DNA of 64,000 nucleotides from Planctomycetota bacterium (lineage in GTDB: Bacteria; Planctomycetota; Phycisphaerae; Sedimentisphaerales; Anaerobacaceae): the NCBI GenBank assembly GCA_019456195.1, contig VRUK01000003.1, forward strand, positions 35,164-99,163. Reading direction: 5' to 3'. The translations under genes and the position numbers were made by a program. The notes under the pieces were generated by a model. That model worked only from the letters and a program-made list of their open reading frames with translations. It was not told where the DNA came from and ran no database searches. Every line of letters begins with the position of its first letter. Position 1 is the first letter of the stretch. Shown piece by piece: positions 39,988 through 47,960 of the stretch.

Positions 39988-40512
39988 TTAACTACCTGTA
40001 TCCGGCGGTTTTACAGTAATCGTAAGATCGCCAACATGTGTTTTATCATCAGGTGAAGTAGCTCTCCAGATTTCTGCCTTCCAGGCTTTGAGACAAACTG
40101 TCAATTTTTCCCAGTCGCCTGTTGAGCCGCTGATCTGGTTTTTATCATCAGCCCAGTACACTTTTGTGTCCTTGAGGATGGGCCCAACCTTGTCGAGGTC
40201 GCCGTTGAAAATCGCGGGGAAGTTAGCTTTTACTTCGATTTCTTCACAGCCGTCGTAACACGGGAAATCACCAGAGCCTTTGTCGATACTTTCACAATCT
40301 ACCTGTTTGAGTATCAGCTCGCGCTTGTTGCATTCCTTAAGCTGTACAAAATGACCTACATCCATTAAAACTTTCATCTTGCAGAGGTCTATTGCTTTGT
40401 AGGTCCAGGGCCAGTCGCCGTCTCTTTTGATGACTGGGTCATCCGCATGGACTGCGCTAATCAGCAGAGCTACAACTGCGAGTGCAAATATACATTTCTT
40501 TACCATTTTCAT
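39988..40512 (-). CDS. Cys-rich exported protein B (paralogue)
   Basis: A 174-aa protein with signal MKMVKKCIFALAVVALLIS. Same Cys pattern and C-terminus (KPPDTGS) as the 39.0-kb gene. RDGDWPWTYKAIDLCKM, VQLKECNKRELILKQVDC and KNQISGSTGDWEKLTVCL show the near-identity. Function unknown. A complete tandem duplicate including leader and terminator. The two copies differ mainly in scattered surface-type substitutions, as expected for a secreted repeated structural protein. Confidence 0.72.
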   Translation of the reverse strand: MKMVKKCIFALAVVALLISAVHADDPVIKRDGDWPWTYKAIDLCKMKVLMDVGHFVQLKECNKRELILKQVDCESIDKGSGDFPCYDGCEEIEVKANFPAIFNGDLDKVGPILKDTKVYWADDKNQISGSTGDWEKLTVCLKAWKAEIWRATSPDDKTHVGDLTITVKPPDTGS

Positions 40513-40680
40513 ATCCCTTTCTTAACCCTCGCTCCCTTTAAAGGCCAATTTATTTTTACTGACCTTCGGAGCTACTAAAATTTCCTTAGCCCAGGCTCAT
40601 TGCCTGAACCACACGTTTAGCGGGACGAAACTTTTTAACCGACTCTGACGACTATGCCCGCTTTAGTGCCGGTCCGAGTC
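40513..40680 (-). promoter_or_regulatory. Conserved structured 5' leader, copy 2
   Basis: The same block order as copy 1: GGCACTAAAGCGG, CCCGCTAAACGT, the hairpin TGGTTCAGGC / GCCTGGGCTA, GGAAAT, and then GCTCC ... GGGAGC enclosing AAGGTC / GGCCTT. The first hairpin pairs through three G-T wobbles where copy 1 has other bases. Sequence changes that keep pairing support an RNA structure. The ribosome binding region (AAAGGGATATG) follows directly. Confidence 0.6.
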
Positions 40681-40959
40681 GGGACCCATAAAGTTATGAT
40701 TTTCAAGCCGGGAATTGCATTCTCTGCAAGTAAATCATTTTCCACCTCAAGAACGGGCCTATTTCTTCAGGCGGTTCGCAAGCATCCTTATGCTTACAAA
40801 TCATCACTTCTCACTACCTCACACCTCCTTTCTCCCCAACCTTTGTTAAGGAGGGGCTGGCTGTTCTACCTGAACAACTTCTATCCACAAACCCTGGGCA
40901 TTGATATTCGTTTATTATTACGTATTCTGCTTGTTTCTTTTTTCTGGCCATTTTGTTCA

Positions 40960-41439
40960 TTAAGGTAAAGGCATTATTGTAAACGTAAGAGTTCCTTCGT
41001 ACCGTCCGGCCGCTTCGAAGGGATTGACATTCAGACGGAAACTCAAATCAATGTCATGTGAACCCATTTTGGGTTTCGATATCAGAACCGGCTGTGCCAT
41101 TGAGACATATCCATCTGTAATCGGTGATTTTATTGAAATACGGTCGGGCGTTATGGATTTGCCCCAGCGGTGTCTCAGTGTTGTAATAGAAGCCATTATC
41201 GGGCCATGAAGGCAGTTGGATCCCACCTTGAGGGTCATATCTGCTGAAGATGTGCCGAAGATGGATGGGTACAGTGCCGCTCCGGGCCCAATAAGAGAAG
41301 GTTTAGAGAAAACAGGATCTCCGAACTTAAGACTGTCGGATGAAGGAGATATATTCACAAATGGCGCATCCGCCTGTGCTGTCACGGGCACCGCGAACAG
41401 TATTATTGCCACCAACAAAGTTTTTATTACTCTTTTCAT
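40960..41439 (-). CDS. Small exported protein of the envelope cluster
   Basis: A 159-aa protein with a signal peptide (about 1-23, ending AQADA). The mature part is of beta-sandwich type and ends in RYEGTLTFTIMPLP, a terminal strand seen in fimbrial-type subunits (for example spore coat U or CshA-like repeats), so a surface-fibre subunit is possible (inference). Its - strand neighbours are the Cys-rich proteins. GGGGGAG precedes the ATG by 6 nt. No family was recognised with confidence. Confidence 0.65.
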   Translation of the reverse strand: MKRVIKTLLVAIILFAVPVTAQADAPFVNISPSSDSLKFGDPVFSKPSLIGPGAALYPSIFGTSSADMTLKVGSNCLHGPIMASITTLRHRWGKSITPDRISIKSPITDGYVSMAQPVLISKPKMGSHDIDLSFRLNVNPFEAAGRYEGTLTFTIMPLP

Positions 41440-42618
41440 TTTTCACTCCCCCAAATAAACTTACTTTACGAACGACGGTTTCTTTGCCGTTAACAACAAA
41501 CAGCAAGCCTTTTTGTTTTCCGGTCCCTCGGATTTCCAATGCTGCGTTAAGGCCGTCCTTATATCAGCTACGCAGCTTTTCCTGTTTGACTGGCCAAGGT
41601 TCGCCAAGGGCTCGAAAGTGTGGAAAAAGAAGTGAATAATGTGAAGTCTTTTCATCTCTCCTCAACATCACTCTCCTCACTCTCCGTATTTACAGCAAGG
41701 CCCTACACATAAATGACATGGCTATACTTAACCATATTCCTTGCTAACTTGTCAAAATAACAGTTTTCTTTGTCTATGTCAATAGCTAAATTCCAAAATA
41801 TTTTTTTTCGGTCTTAGCCGACCTTTGTATTTTACCTAAACTGTGCGTAGAAGTCAATATCTAAATAGCCCAAGCTGCCGGGATGGGTGTGTTTTTTTGT
41901 ATTTTTCGGACCCTTATTTCTTCAAATTGTCCTCAACTTGCAGGGTGAGCCAAGTCATAATATTACGTAAAGTCATATATATCAAAGAGATACGACATAA
42001 AGTGTGTGGTCGGAAAAGTGTTTCAGACGTCGCCGGAACTTGCATAGCTTCCCAGGAGGTAAGATTCGGCCGGGAAATATTTTTTGGCTCCAAAATATAT
42101 ATTTTTCAGGTTCAGGGACATTCTTTGGAGGACTTACTGTTTCATGCCAAAAAAACAGATGTTTTATTATTATGTTTTTTTGTAATCTGAGTTAATTAAG
42201 TTTTGTTTGAAATGTTCTTTATTTAAGAATTTGTTGTCTGCTAAAGCAGATATTTCCAGCACTTATCAGGTGACGTTTTTACCGGGCGTTGCTCCTGTGC
42301 CCGAATAATTAGTTACAATGGACGGATAATAGGAATCAGAAAAAAGATGTCTTAAAAATGAGCCGTCCGGATTGCTGCTTTTGCGAGAGGACATGAGGAT
42401 AAAAGAATTTTAATTGCTTATTTTATTTACGCATCGGATTACTGCGGCAGGGCTTGCTTTTTGTGATTTGTGAATCGTAATGCTTCCTGGCCTATAGCGA
42501 CAAAGCTCACTTTTAATCTTCTTGCAATATTCGTCGGTTGGATGTAAAGTAAGCGGAAAATTTTCGGAAGTACGTTTTTTCTTTTGGATATTATCGGGTT
42601 CCGGAAAAATAGATATTT
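41440..42618. other. 1.2-kb region without a supported gene
   Basis: No gene is supported. The first 250 bp can hold the leader of the 40.96-kb gene: GCTGCGT / ACGCAGC pairs across about 20 nt, followed by GGAAAT as in the two leaders above. The remainder is A/T-rich. A 78-codon - strand frame at 42410-42646 overlaps tRNA-Arg and was not accepted. This is the boundary between the envelope cluster and the integrated element. Confidence 0.5.
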
Positions 42619-42692
42619 GCGCCCGTAGCTCAGCTGGATAGAGCAACGGATTTCTAATCCGTAGGCCGCAGGTTCGAGTCCTGCCGGGCGTG
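42619..42692 (+). tRNA. tRNA-Arg (anticodon TCT), integration site of the adjacent element
   Basis: Cloverleaf on the + strand. Acceptor GCGCCCG / CGGGCGT (with G1-T72), D-arm TAGCTCAGCTGG, anticodon TCT in GGATTTCTAATCC, and T-arm CAGGTTCGAGTCCTG are visible. The CCA end is not encoded. A strong terminator follows, and a tyrosine integrase lies 270 bp beyond on the opposite strand, the usual arrangement of an element inserted at the 3' end of a tRNA gene. A matching second att copy was not found in the window. Confidence 0.95.
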
Positions 42693-42703
42693 TTTGTTTT
42701 TTA

Positions 42704-42752
42704 CCCCTAAAAACGGCGTTTCCAATGTGAAACAGCCGTTTTTAGGGGTTTT
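42704..42752 (+). terminator. Strong terminator after tRNA-Arg
   Basis: A 14-bp perfect stem CCCCTAAAAACGGC / GCCGTTTTTAGGGG, extended by a GTTTC / GAAAC inner part, is followed by TTTTGT. It ends transcription from the tRNA gene and separates it from the element. Confidence 0.9.
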
Positions 42753-42960
42753 GTATTTCCCTCTATTTTTGCAATGCGCTGCAAATCAATGCAATAAAAT
42801 GGCGGAGTAATGGCGGAGTAAATGGCGAAGTGAAAATCGACAATTCTTTTGATAGGGCTTTATACCATATGTGAGCAGTCAGGTTTACGGCGGAGTTGTG
42901 GCGAAGTGTATCCGTAGGTGTCTCTGTCTGTTCAGGCTGGACTGATGATCGGCCTGGTAT

Positions 42961-44224
42961 TCAATCGTTGGTGCCTGTTGCTTTTTTTGATTTGTGGGCT
43001 TCACAATTCAAGTCTGGCAGAGATTCAATAGCGGCTGCCTCTTGGTTTCTCAGGGTGTGCGTGTAAATGCTCATTGTAAGATTTATGTCGCTATGCCTCA
43101 TAAGGGTTTGGGCCGTTTTTGGATGGACGCCTGAAGCGGCAAGCATAGTCCCGAAAGAATGTCTTAGACTGTGAAAACAAACCTGTCCGCGTTCCGGGTC
43201 AATCTCGATCTGTGCCGCTGCGAGGTCTGCTCTTAACATATCTGCCATATTGTATTTACTCGGCAATCTGAAAGCACTGGTCTGCGGCAGTTTATTTGCG
43301 AAAAGTTCTTTGAGCATAGCAACGGTATCTTTGCGAAGTGGCAGAGTAGTGTCTCTTCCGTTCTTAGTATACTTTCCTGCAAGGGTTACAAGCTGATTGT
43401 CAAAATCGAATGACGCTACAGTCAGACATCTTATCTCGTTAGCTCTAAGCCCGCTCTGCGCTGCAAAGCGATATAGCAAGGCTCTTTTCATGCCCAGGTA
43501 TACGAAAACGCTCAGGAGAGGCTTTTGTGGCTCTTAACAATCTGCTTAATTCGACAGGTTCGATCGCCGCTCGTTTCTCGCTTTCGGCCTTTGATGGTTT
43601 TAAGTGTAAAATCGGATTCGTTACGATTCGACCATCCATTACCGCCCATCGGCAAAACTGTTGACAAGCCTGAAGGTAGTAGTTTTTCGTTTTCACGGTA
43701 GCTGGTTCGGTCTCCACTGCTATTACTTTCCCTTTAACGTTACGGTAAACCTCTTTTTTCAAGATCGAGATTTCATGCTGTAAGCGACTTGCGGAAACAC
43801 CCGCCCAAGTCTTAAATCCGCACTTTGCAAAGGCGCGTTTTACCCGCTTATATTGAAGATTTGCATATTGAACATCGCAACCATTAGCAAGTAATGACTT
43901 TTTCCAGTCCTCAAGGTGTACTGATAGCAGCTTTCCGCCCTCTGCCCGCTGGCCGTCCAGAATATCCCAGCTAACAAGTTTTTTCAAAAGAGTAGCCGGT
44001 GCTACCTCAAGCCATTTTTGCAGCTCTACGCCTGGTTGCTGGCCTGCCATTTTGCAGGACACAAGAGCCTCGATGTTATCTGCCAATGCTTGTGTCGAAC
44101 GTTTTTCTGTGAATCCAGGTACCCGGTGCCGGCGGCTATGATGATCAGAAAAATCAACATACCACTTTTGAGTCTTTTTGCGTTTACCGTTTTTGTCAGT
44201 GTAGTGCTCTTTGTACAGTCTCAT
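42961..44224 (-). pseudogene. Tyrosine recombinase (integrase), frameshifted into two frames
   Basis: An integrase of about 420 aa split over two frames. The N-terminal half (43445-44224) has a SAM-like DNA-binding segment and runs to the core; the second frame (42961-43491) has the catalytic domain, with Arg in SGLRANEIRCL, the His-x-x-Arg in HSLRHSFGT, and the final His plus Tyr in LMRHSDINLTMSIYTH. The break is at about 43472-43475, beside an AAAA run. Removing one A joins PGHE to RALLYRF and gives one continuous protein. A real frameshift, a sequencing error, or a regulated shift are all possible. It points away from tRNA-Arg and its start overlaps the upstream HTH gene by 4 nt. Confidence 0.8.
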
Positions 44225-44427
44225 TTTTTTGGCCTCCGTTTCATAGGTTTTGATTGAAGTTCAAGCCCTAAATACTTGCAGAGCTTATCGGCAGTCTCAA
44301 TAGTGCAACCTCTTGTGTTATGATAAATGCGAAATAAGATCGTTTGATCTATCCCGGTCTTTTTAGCTACTTCATAACGGCTAACTCCACACTTTTTCAA
44401 CTCTTTACGAATTTTTTCCAATATCAT
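44221..44427 (-). CDS. HTH (Cro/C1-type) regulator, 68 aa
   Basis: A complete small DNA-binding protein with an XRE-type helix-turn-helix: CGVSRYEVAKKTGIDQTILFRIYHN, ending in a basic tail (MKRRPKK). Its stop overlaps the integrase start by 4 nt, so it is likely co-translated. It is probably the element's own repressor or excisionase-type regulator. A sigma-70-type promoter with an inverted repeat lies directly upstream (see 44448-44476), which suggests autoregulation. Confidence 0.8.
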   Translation of the reverse strand: MILEKIRKELKKCGVSRYEVAKKTGIDQTILFRIYHNTRGCTIETADKLCKYLGLELQSKPMKRRPKK

Positions 44428-44447
44428 TTTTATTCTCCTGTACTTAA

Positions 44448-44476
44448 ATCCTACACTATGCTTAACACAGTGTCAA
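44448..44476 (-). promoter_or_regulatory. Promoter with operator dyad upstream of the HTH gene
   Basis: On the - strand a -35 box TTGACA is separated by 17 nt from a -10 box TAGGAT. The spacer is almost entirely covered by the imperfect dyad ACACTGTGTTAAGCATAGTGT (44453-44473, 8 of 10 arm positions matching). The position between -35 and -10 is that of a repressor operator. The most likely binder is the 68-aa HTH protein it transcribes (inference). Confidence 0.75.
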
Positions 44477-44497
44477 GTATAATTCTCAAGATTATTT

Positions 44498-44794
44498 TTA
44501 TTTTTTCTCTATCGTACTCGGATCATCATTACTTTTCGCTTCTAAATTAGACTCTAACAACTCTCTGAAATGCTGTATGAGTTTGCTGTGTTCTGTCAGG
44601 AGCATTTTCAGGGACGAAACAGTACTTTCCCTCATCTTTGTTTCAAGACAGCCCTCAATCGCCCCACACACGGTTGGGTAGAAAGCAAATGGCCTCAACC
44701 TTTTTATGCCATTTTTCCCGACTTCCTCTCGGTTAAGAACAAAATTGTGTGGGTCGGATGTTAAAACTATGTTGTCTACTATCGTAACTTTCAT
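44498..44794 (-). CDS. Hypothetical protein of the integrated element
   Basis: A 98-aa protein (RPFAFYPTVCGAIEGCLETKMRES followed by a helical C-terminus SSLKMLLTEHSKLIQHFREL). It resembles proteins of phage or satellite elements but no family is assigned. Its start is separated by only 3 nt from the stop of the next gene upstream (44798-45274), so they are one operon. Confidence 0.6.
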   Translation of the reverse strand: MKVTIVDNIVLTSDPHNFVLNREEVGKNGIKRLRPFAFYPTVCGAIEGCLETKMRESTVSSLKMLLTEHSKLIQHFRELLESNLEAKSNDDPSTIEKK

Positions 44795-44797
44795 AAA

Positions 44798-45274
44798 CTA
44801 CTCCATTCCATTTTTTTTCTCAGTCTCTACCCGTTTGAGTATTGATCTTATCAGCCCGTGATGCCATTTACCCTTGACCTGCACAGTCCGGCCCTTGAAC
44901 ATTCTGTCTACCTTCCTGGGTTTGTAGCCTTCGTTGCCGAGTCTGTTAGAAATCTTCCGCAGGCTCAGTCCTTCTTGGCGGAAAGCCTGTATCTTCTCAA
45001 TGATTTCCATTTCATAAGGGCAGGGAAGCATACGCGCAGGATCGTCAGGATCAGCCTGCCATCCATACGGCAGTCTTGCAGACATTCGCCTGCCATTGGC
45101 CTGATAAGACTGCATCGCATTACCGGTTTGCTCGCGGCTGAGTCCAGCCCGCAAGTTCATGGCGGCCTCAAAAGTCAGTTTCGCAAACCGGCCCGTTGCT
45201 TTCGATCCGGTTGCCTCAGCAACGGCTCTCTCCAAATCTTCCAGGTCAGTCTTGTTTTCGCTCATATCATTCAT
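44798..45274 (-). CDS. Recombinase-domain-like protein
   Basis: A 158-aa protein. The central and C-terminal part (SARLPYGW, FRQEGLSLRKISNRLGNEGYK and KWHHGLIRSILKR) matches the 'Recombinase' domain that follows the catalytic domain in large serine recombinases. No catalytic domain with a Ser motif is present, so by itself it is likely a DNA-binding accessory protein of the mobile element. The domain assignment is by eye. Confidence 0.6.
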   Translation of the reverse strand: MNDMSENKTDLEDLERAVAEATGSKATGRFAKLTFEAAMNLRAGLSREQTGNAMQSYQANGRRMSARLPYGWQADPDDPARMLPCPYEMEIIEKIQAFRQEGLSLRKISNRLGNEGYKPRKVDRMFKGRTVQVKGKWHHGLIRSILKRVETEKKNGME

Positions 45275-45349
45275 AACTATTCTCCTTTACCGCTTGCCAA
45301 TGTCCCTTCTTTTTTCCCCTGATAGTAACATTCTTCTAATACGTGTTTC

Positions 45350-45763
45350 TTATATAGTACGGTCTCCGCTGTGGTTTTCGTAACGTTTTGGATTCTGCCA
45401 ACTCTCGTAATCAACGATAGTTACATAAAAGCCGCGTGTGGTTTTCGCTGTGGTTATCGCACCTACCCGTTTTAAGGCTTTTATGGCAGATTCAATCTGG
45501 TACTTTTTATATCGCATTATCCTTGCCCCGACATTCCAAGCTAAACCATCTCGAATCTCATCGTAACTGGTGAAAGCTATTCCGCATTTCACCTTACGGG
45601 TGTCCTTGAATCCTGCCGCCATCATCAACCAGAGAAACACTTCGCGAGCAACAGGCGGTAATTGTGTAATATAAGTATCTTCCCTCGGCCAAATTATATA
45701 CCCTCGCTTCAATCGCATTATGGCACGCCTCGTAAACTCGCTTCGCTCATAGAGTCCTCGCAT
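45350..45763 (-). CDS. Replication-type helix-turn-helix protein
   Basis: A 137-aa protein with the pattern of an N-terminal winged-helix replication initiator of small phages: MRLKRGYIIWPRED, LPPVAREVFLWLMMAAGFKD, RYKKYQIESAIKALKRVGAITTAKTTRGFYVTI. Its start overlaps the end of the upstream primase-like gene by 17 nt, so it is translationally coupled. It probably helps replicate the excised element. An internal ATG at 45718 is an alternative start. Confidence 0.6.
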   Translation of the reverse strand: MRGLYERSEFTRRAIMRLKRGYIIWPREDTYITQLPPVAREVFLWLMMAAGFKDTRKVKCGIAFTSYDEIRDGLAWNVGARIMRYKKYQIESAIKALKRVGAITTAKTTRGFYVTIVDYESWQNPKRYENHSGDRTI

Positions 45764-46592
45764 TATTCGCAGCCGCTAAAACTGCCTCTCGCGTAGCACC
45801 ATTCTGCACCCACTCACGAATATCTGTTCCGACTGCCGGCAGAACACATTTGACGCTTCGCACGATGGGTTTTATCACCTCGGCCAGCCTCAATGCACCC
45901 TCAATGCCAGGATAGTAAACTGGGCCGTCTGGGCGCGTTACAGCCTTGTCCTTGTCGGCCATAATAATTACATCTCTGTTGTAACGGGCAAGTATAGTCT
46001 TGATGTCATTAATGCCGCTGTTACAACTCGGCCTACCTATAGCATCAAAGCCCAGGTCGAGTAGTGCGGCGCAGTCTGACTCGCCTTCGCATATCCACAG
46101 CGGTTGCTTAGAATCTACCACAACACCATCAGGCCAGAACAAAGCAGTCTTCGAACCTGTCACACAATACTTGCTACCGTTACGTCGCAACCTTATCCCG
46201 ACGATCCTGTCGTTACCGTTGCGCATAGGAAAAGTGTAATTTCTTCCATCCCAGCCAACTTCCAGCCGCTTGAGTGATTCGGTGCTAACGCCGAGGTCCT
46301 TTGACAACACAGTCAAATCAGTAAGATTATGCTGATACTGTCGGGCCAGCGAAAAGAAATCCTTGGATGGTTCACTTCTTACGATTGGCTTAGGCATTCT
46401 CTTCGGTACTGTCGATATTAACTGGCAGTCGTCCAGCTTATGAATCCAGCCGCCGGACTTGCAGGGTTTACTCGATTCTATTCGCATACAGTACGCTATC
46501 TTGCCGTTAGCTGAGACTGCGCACCAGTCGCTACGGCTACATATTTTGCAAGGTTTCGATTTGCTGACTCGAATCCATTCCGATCTGCTCAT
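45747..46592 (-). CDS. Primase-like protein (zinc finger plus TOPRIM)
   Basis: A 281-aa protein. An N-terminal Cys cluster (CKICSRSDWC ... YCMR) fits the zinc finger of phage P4-type primases. The TOPRIM core has LWICEGESDCAALLDLGFDAIG with acidic residue(s) and VIIMADKDKA. No helicase domain is fused. It is probably the replication primase of the integrated satellite-like element. A gap of 15 nt separates it from the DUF3102-like gene. Confidence 0.75.
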   Translation of the reverse strand: MSRSEWIRVSKSKPCKICSRSDWCAVSANGKIAYCMRIESSKPCKSGGWIHKLDDCQLISTVPKRMPKPIVRSEPSKDFFSLARQYQHNLTDLTVLSKDLGVSTESLKRLEVGWDGRNYTFPMRNGNDRIVGIRLRRNGSKYCVTGSKTALFWPDGVVVDSKQPLWICEGESDCAALLDLGFDAIGRPSCNSGINDIKTILARYNRDVIIMADKDKAVTRPDGPVYYPGIEGALRLAEVIKPIVRSVKCVLPAVGTDIREWVQNGATREAVLAAANNARTL

Positions 46593-46607
46593 AATATTGT
46601 CATCCTT

Positions 46608-47297
46608 TTATTTCACAAAGCTCATCGTGAAAAGTGATCGTAAAAATAAACCGTGGGTAACAATCGCACTCATCATAACATCTGTAACATAGCCGTTGGG
46701 AAAGCGATATTTCTGCAAATCCCGCTCTATGTACAATAAGCATTTTTGATATGTATCAAGTTGTTCCTTACGGGCTCGCTCTATTACTTGCTTCTTGAGC
46801 TTTACACCAGACTTGGAGTTGCGAACATGGATTGATATAATGGACAATATCTGTTCTTTTATGTGTGGCAGGTAATTATAAACGAATATTTCCGGCTCAC
46901 CGTGGTAGAAGTACTTATCTATCAAAGGCTGTAGTCCCTGCTCAAATTCAAGCTCTTTGTAACCATCAAAAAGCAACTTCTCCAAATTATTATCAGTTTG
47001 CTTCGGCTCCGTCAGAAGTTTATACGCTTGGCCTAAATGAGAAATATTTGCGTTTATGAGCATGTCCTTATTGGCAAACAGCTTCATATAATTTTGCCCT
47101 GCTCGCACAGTAAATGGCAAACTATTTTCCACCCACTGAGTAAATTTCCCGTGAGCCATCTTCCTCTTTTGCTCACAAAGAATTCCCCCAATACTTATCG
47201 AATAATCAAAAACTATGCGAACTCCATCGCTAACCAAGCTATGCAATTCTTTGATCTCTTTGGCTGCTTTATTTTGTAATTCGATTTGCGTTTTCAT
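46608..47297 (-). CDS. DUF3102-like protein
   Basis: A 229-aa protein. The N-terminal part has the DUF3102 pattern (IGGILCEQKRKMAHGKFTQWVE, then RAGQNYMKLF), seen in phage and plasmid proteins. The C-terminal half is helical and charged. Function unknown; homologues accompany replication genes. It is separated from the excisionase-like gene by 218 bp that contain a hairpin with a T-run on the + strand (GGCTG ... CAGCC at about 47482-47500), perhaps a terminator for the opposite direction. Confidence 0.6.
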   Translation of the reverse strand: MKTQIELQNKAAKEIKELHSLVSDGVRIVFDYSISIGGILCEQKRKMAHGKFTQWVENSLPFTVRAGQNYMKLFANKDMLINANISHLGQAYKLLTEPKQTDNNLEKLLFDGYKELEFEQGLQPLIDKYFYHGEPEIFVYNYLPHIKEQILSIISIHVRNSKSGVKLKKQVIERARKEQLDTYQKCLLYIERDLQKYRFPNGYVTDVMMSAIVTHGLFLRSLFTMSFVK

Positions 47298-47515
47298 GCC
47301 ACATCTCCTTAAAAAAATTGTTAAAATAAACGTTTTTAGACTGAAAATGCCGAAAGCGAAAATCGTTTCGTTTTTGATTTGGTTCTTTGGGATGAAAATA
47401 GATTATCTTGGAATGCTGTTTTTTTTTGAGTTGACGTGCCGGGAAATTGTGGTATCTTATGAGCGTTCGTTTTGTTTCAGGCTGTCTGCCAGGGCAGCCT
47501 TTTTTTATTGGTTTT

Positions 47516-47773
47516 TTACCTTTTGCTCTCATTTTTTGTCGCCTCCTTCAGAGCCAGGAATCTATCCAGACACGGGAAATCAAATTCTGCCCACAAAAAT
47601 AAATCCGAAGTTTTGTAGACGCAGCAGCCCCCCAATTTACATGCCGGCGGTAACAACCCAGACGCTTTCATCTCTGCGAATTTTCGGGGTGACACGCCGA
47701 TTAAGGCTGCTGCAACCTTCGGGCGAATGCAGATGGGTTCAAGTTGGACGATTTCTGCAGAGGTGTTATTCAT
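47516..47773 (-). CDS. Excisionase-like HTH protein
   Basis: An 85-aa protein with an AlpA/MerR-type helix-turn-helix (CIRPKVAAALIGVSPRKFAEMKASGLLP) and LFLWAEFDFPCLD in the wing. Such proteins act as recombination directionality factors or regulators of integrated elements. Its ATG is inside the end of the upstream 47-codon gene (8-nt overlap). Confidence 0.72.
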   Translation of the reverse strand: MNNTSAEIVQLEPICIRPKVAAALIGVSPRKFAEMKASGLLPPACKLGGCCVYKTSDLFLWAEFDFPCLDRFLALKEATKNESKR

Positions 47774-47909
47774 CGCTGCCCTCCTCAGTACTTTCCCGCT
47801 TTTTGTACCTTTCCCGCAATATTGCCGCTTTTTTTTCAGCAGAAAGAATGCGAATCAGCTTTTGTAGACGCTTGATTTGTCTGTCGAATTGCTTTGGTGT
47901 TTTAAGCAT
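47766..47909 (-). CDS. 47-aa charged protein (short ORF)
   Basis: An ATG at 47909 opens 47 codons (MLKTPKQFDRQIKRLQKL, then RILSAEKKAAILRE and a Lys/Glu-rich end). The stop TAA overlaps the start of the excisionase-like gene by 8 nt. The helical, basic sequence and exact overlap make it a credible gene too short for routine gene calling. Function unknown. Confidence 0.6.
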   Translation of the reverse strand: MLKTPKQFDRQIKRLQKLIRILSAEKKAAILRERYKKRESTEEGSDE

Positions 47910-47960
47910 ACCCTGATAATCGGGTATTAGCAAAAAAAACACCGTAACTTTAACGTAATC

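Noticed and set aside
39531..40680. Cyclic-di-GMP or other known riboswitch in the two leaders
   Set aside because: Short blocks such as GGCTAAACG and CAGCCTGGG recall parts of GEMM-type RNAs, but the required GACGCAAAGCC core and the order do not match.
41843..42190. 115-codon + strand ORF before tRNA-Arg
   Set aside because: Low-complexity, aromatic-rich translation, no ribosome binding site and no relation to neighbouring genes.
42410..42646. 78-codon - strand ORF next to tRNA-Arg
   Set aside because: It begins inside tRNA-Arg, has no ribosome binding site and no recognisable protein pattern.
42673..42692. Second att copy of the tRNA-Arg 3' end
   Set aside because: Scanning the window by eye found no further copy of the 3' 20 bp, so the far end of the element is not located.
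42961..44224. Integron integrase (IntI) for the cassette array
   Set aside because: The recombinase is next to a tRNA gene and 6 kb away from the attC-like sites. It shows the layout of a tRNA-targeting integrase and no IntI-specific insertion was seen.
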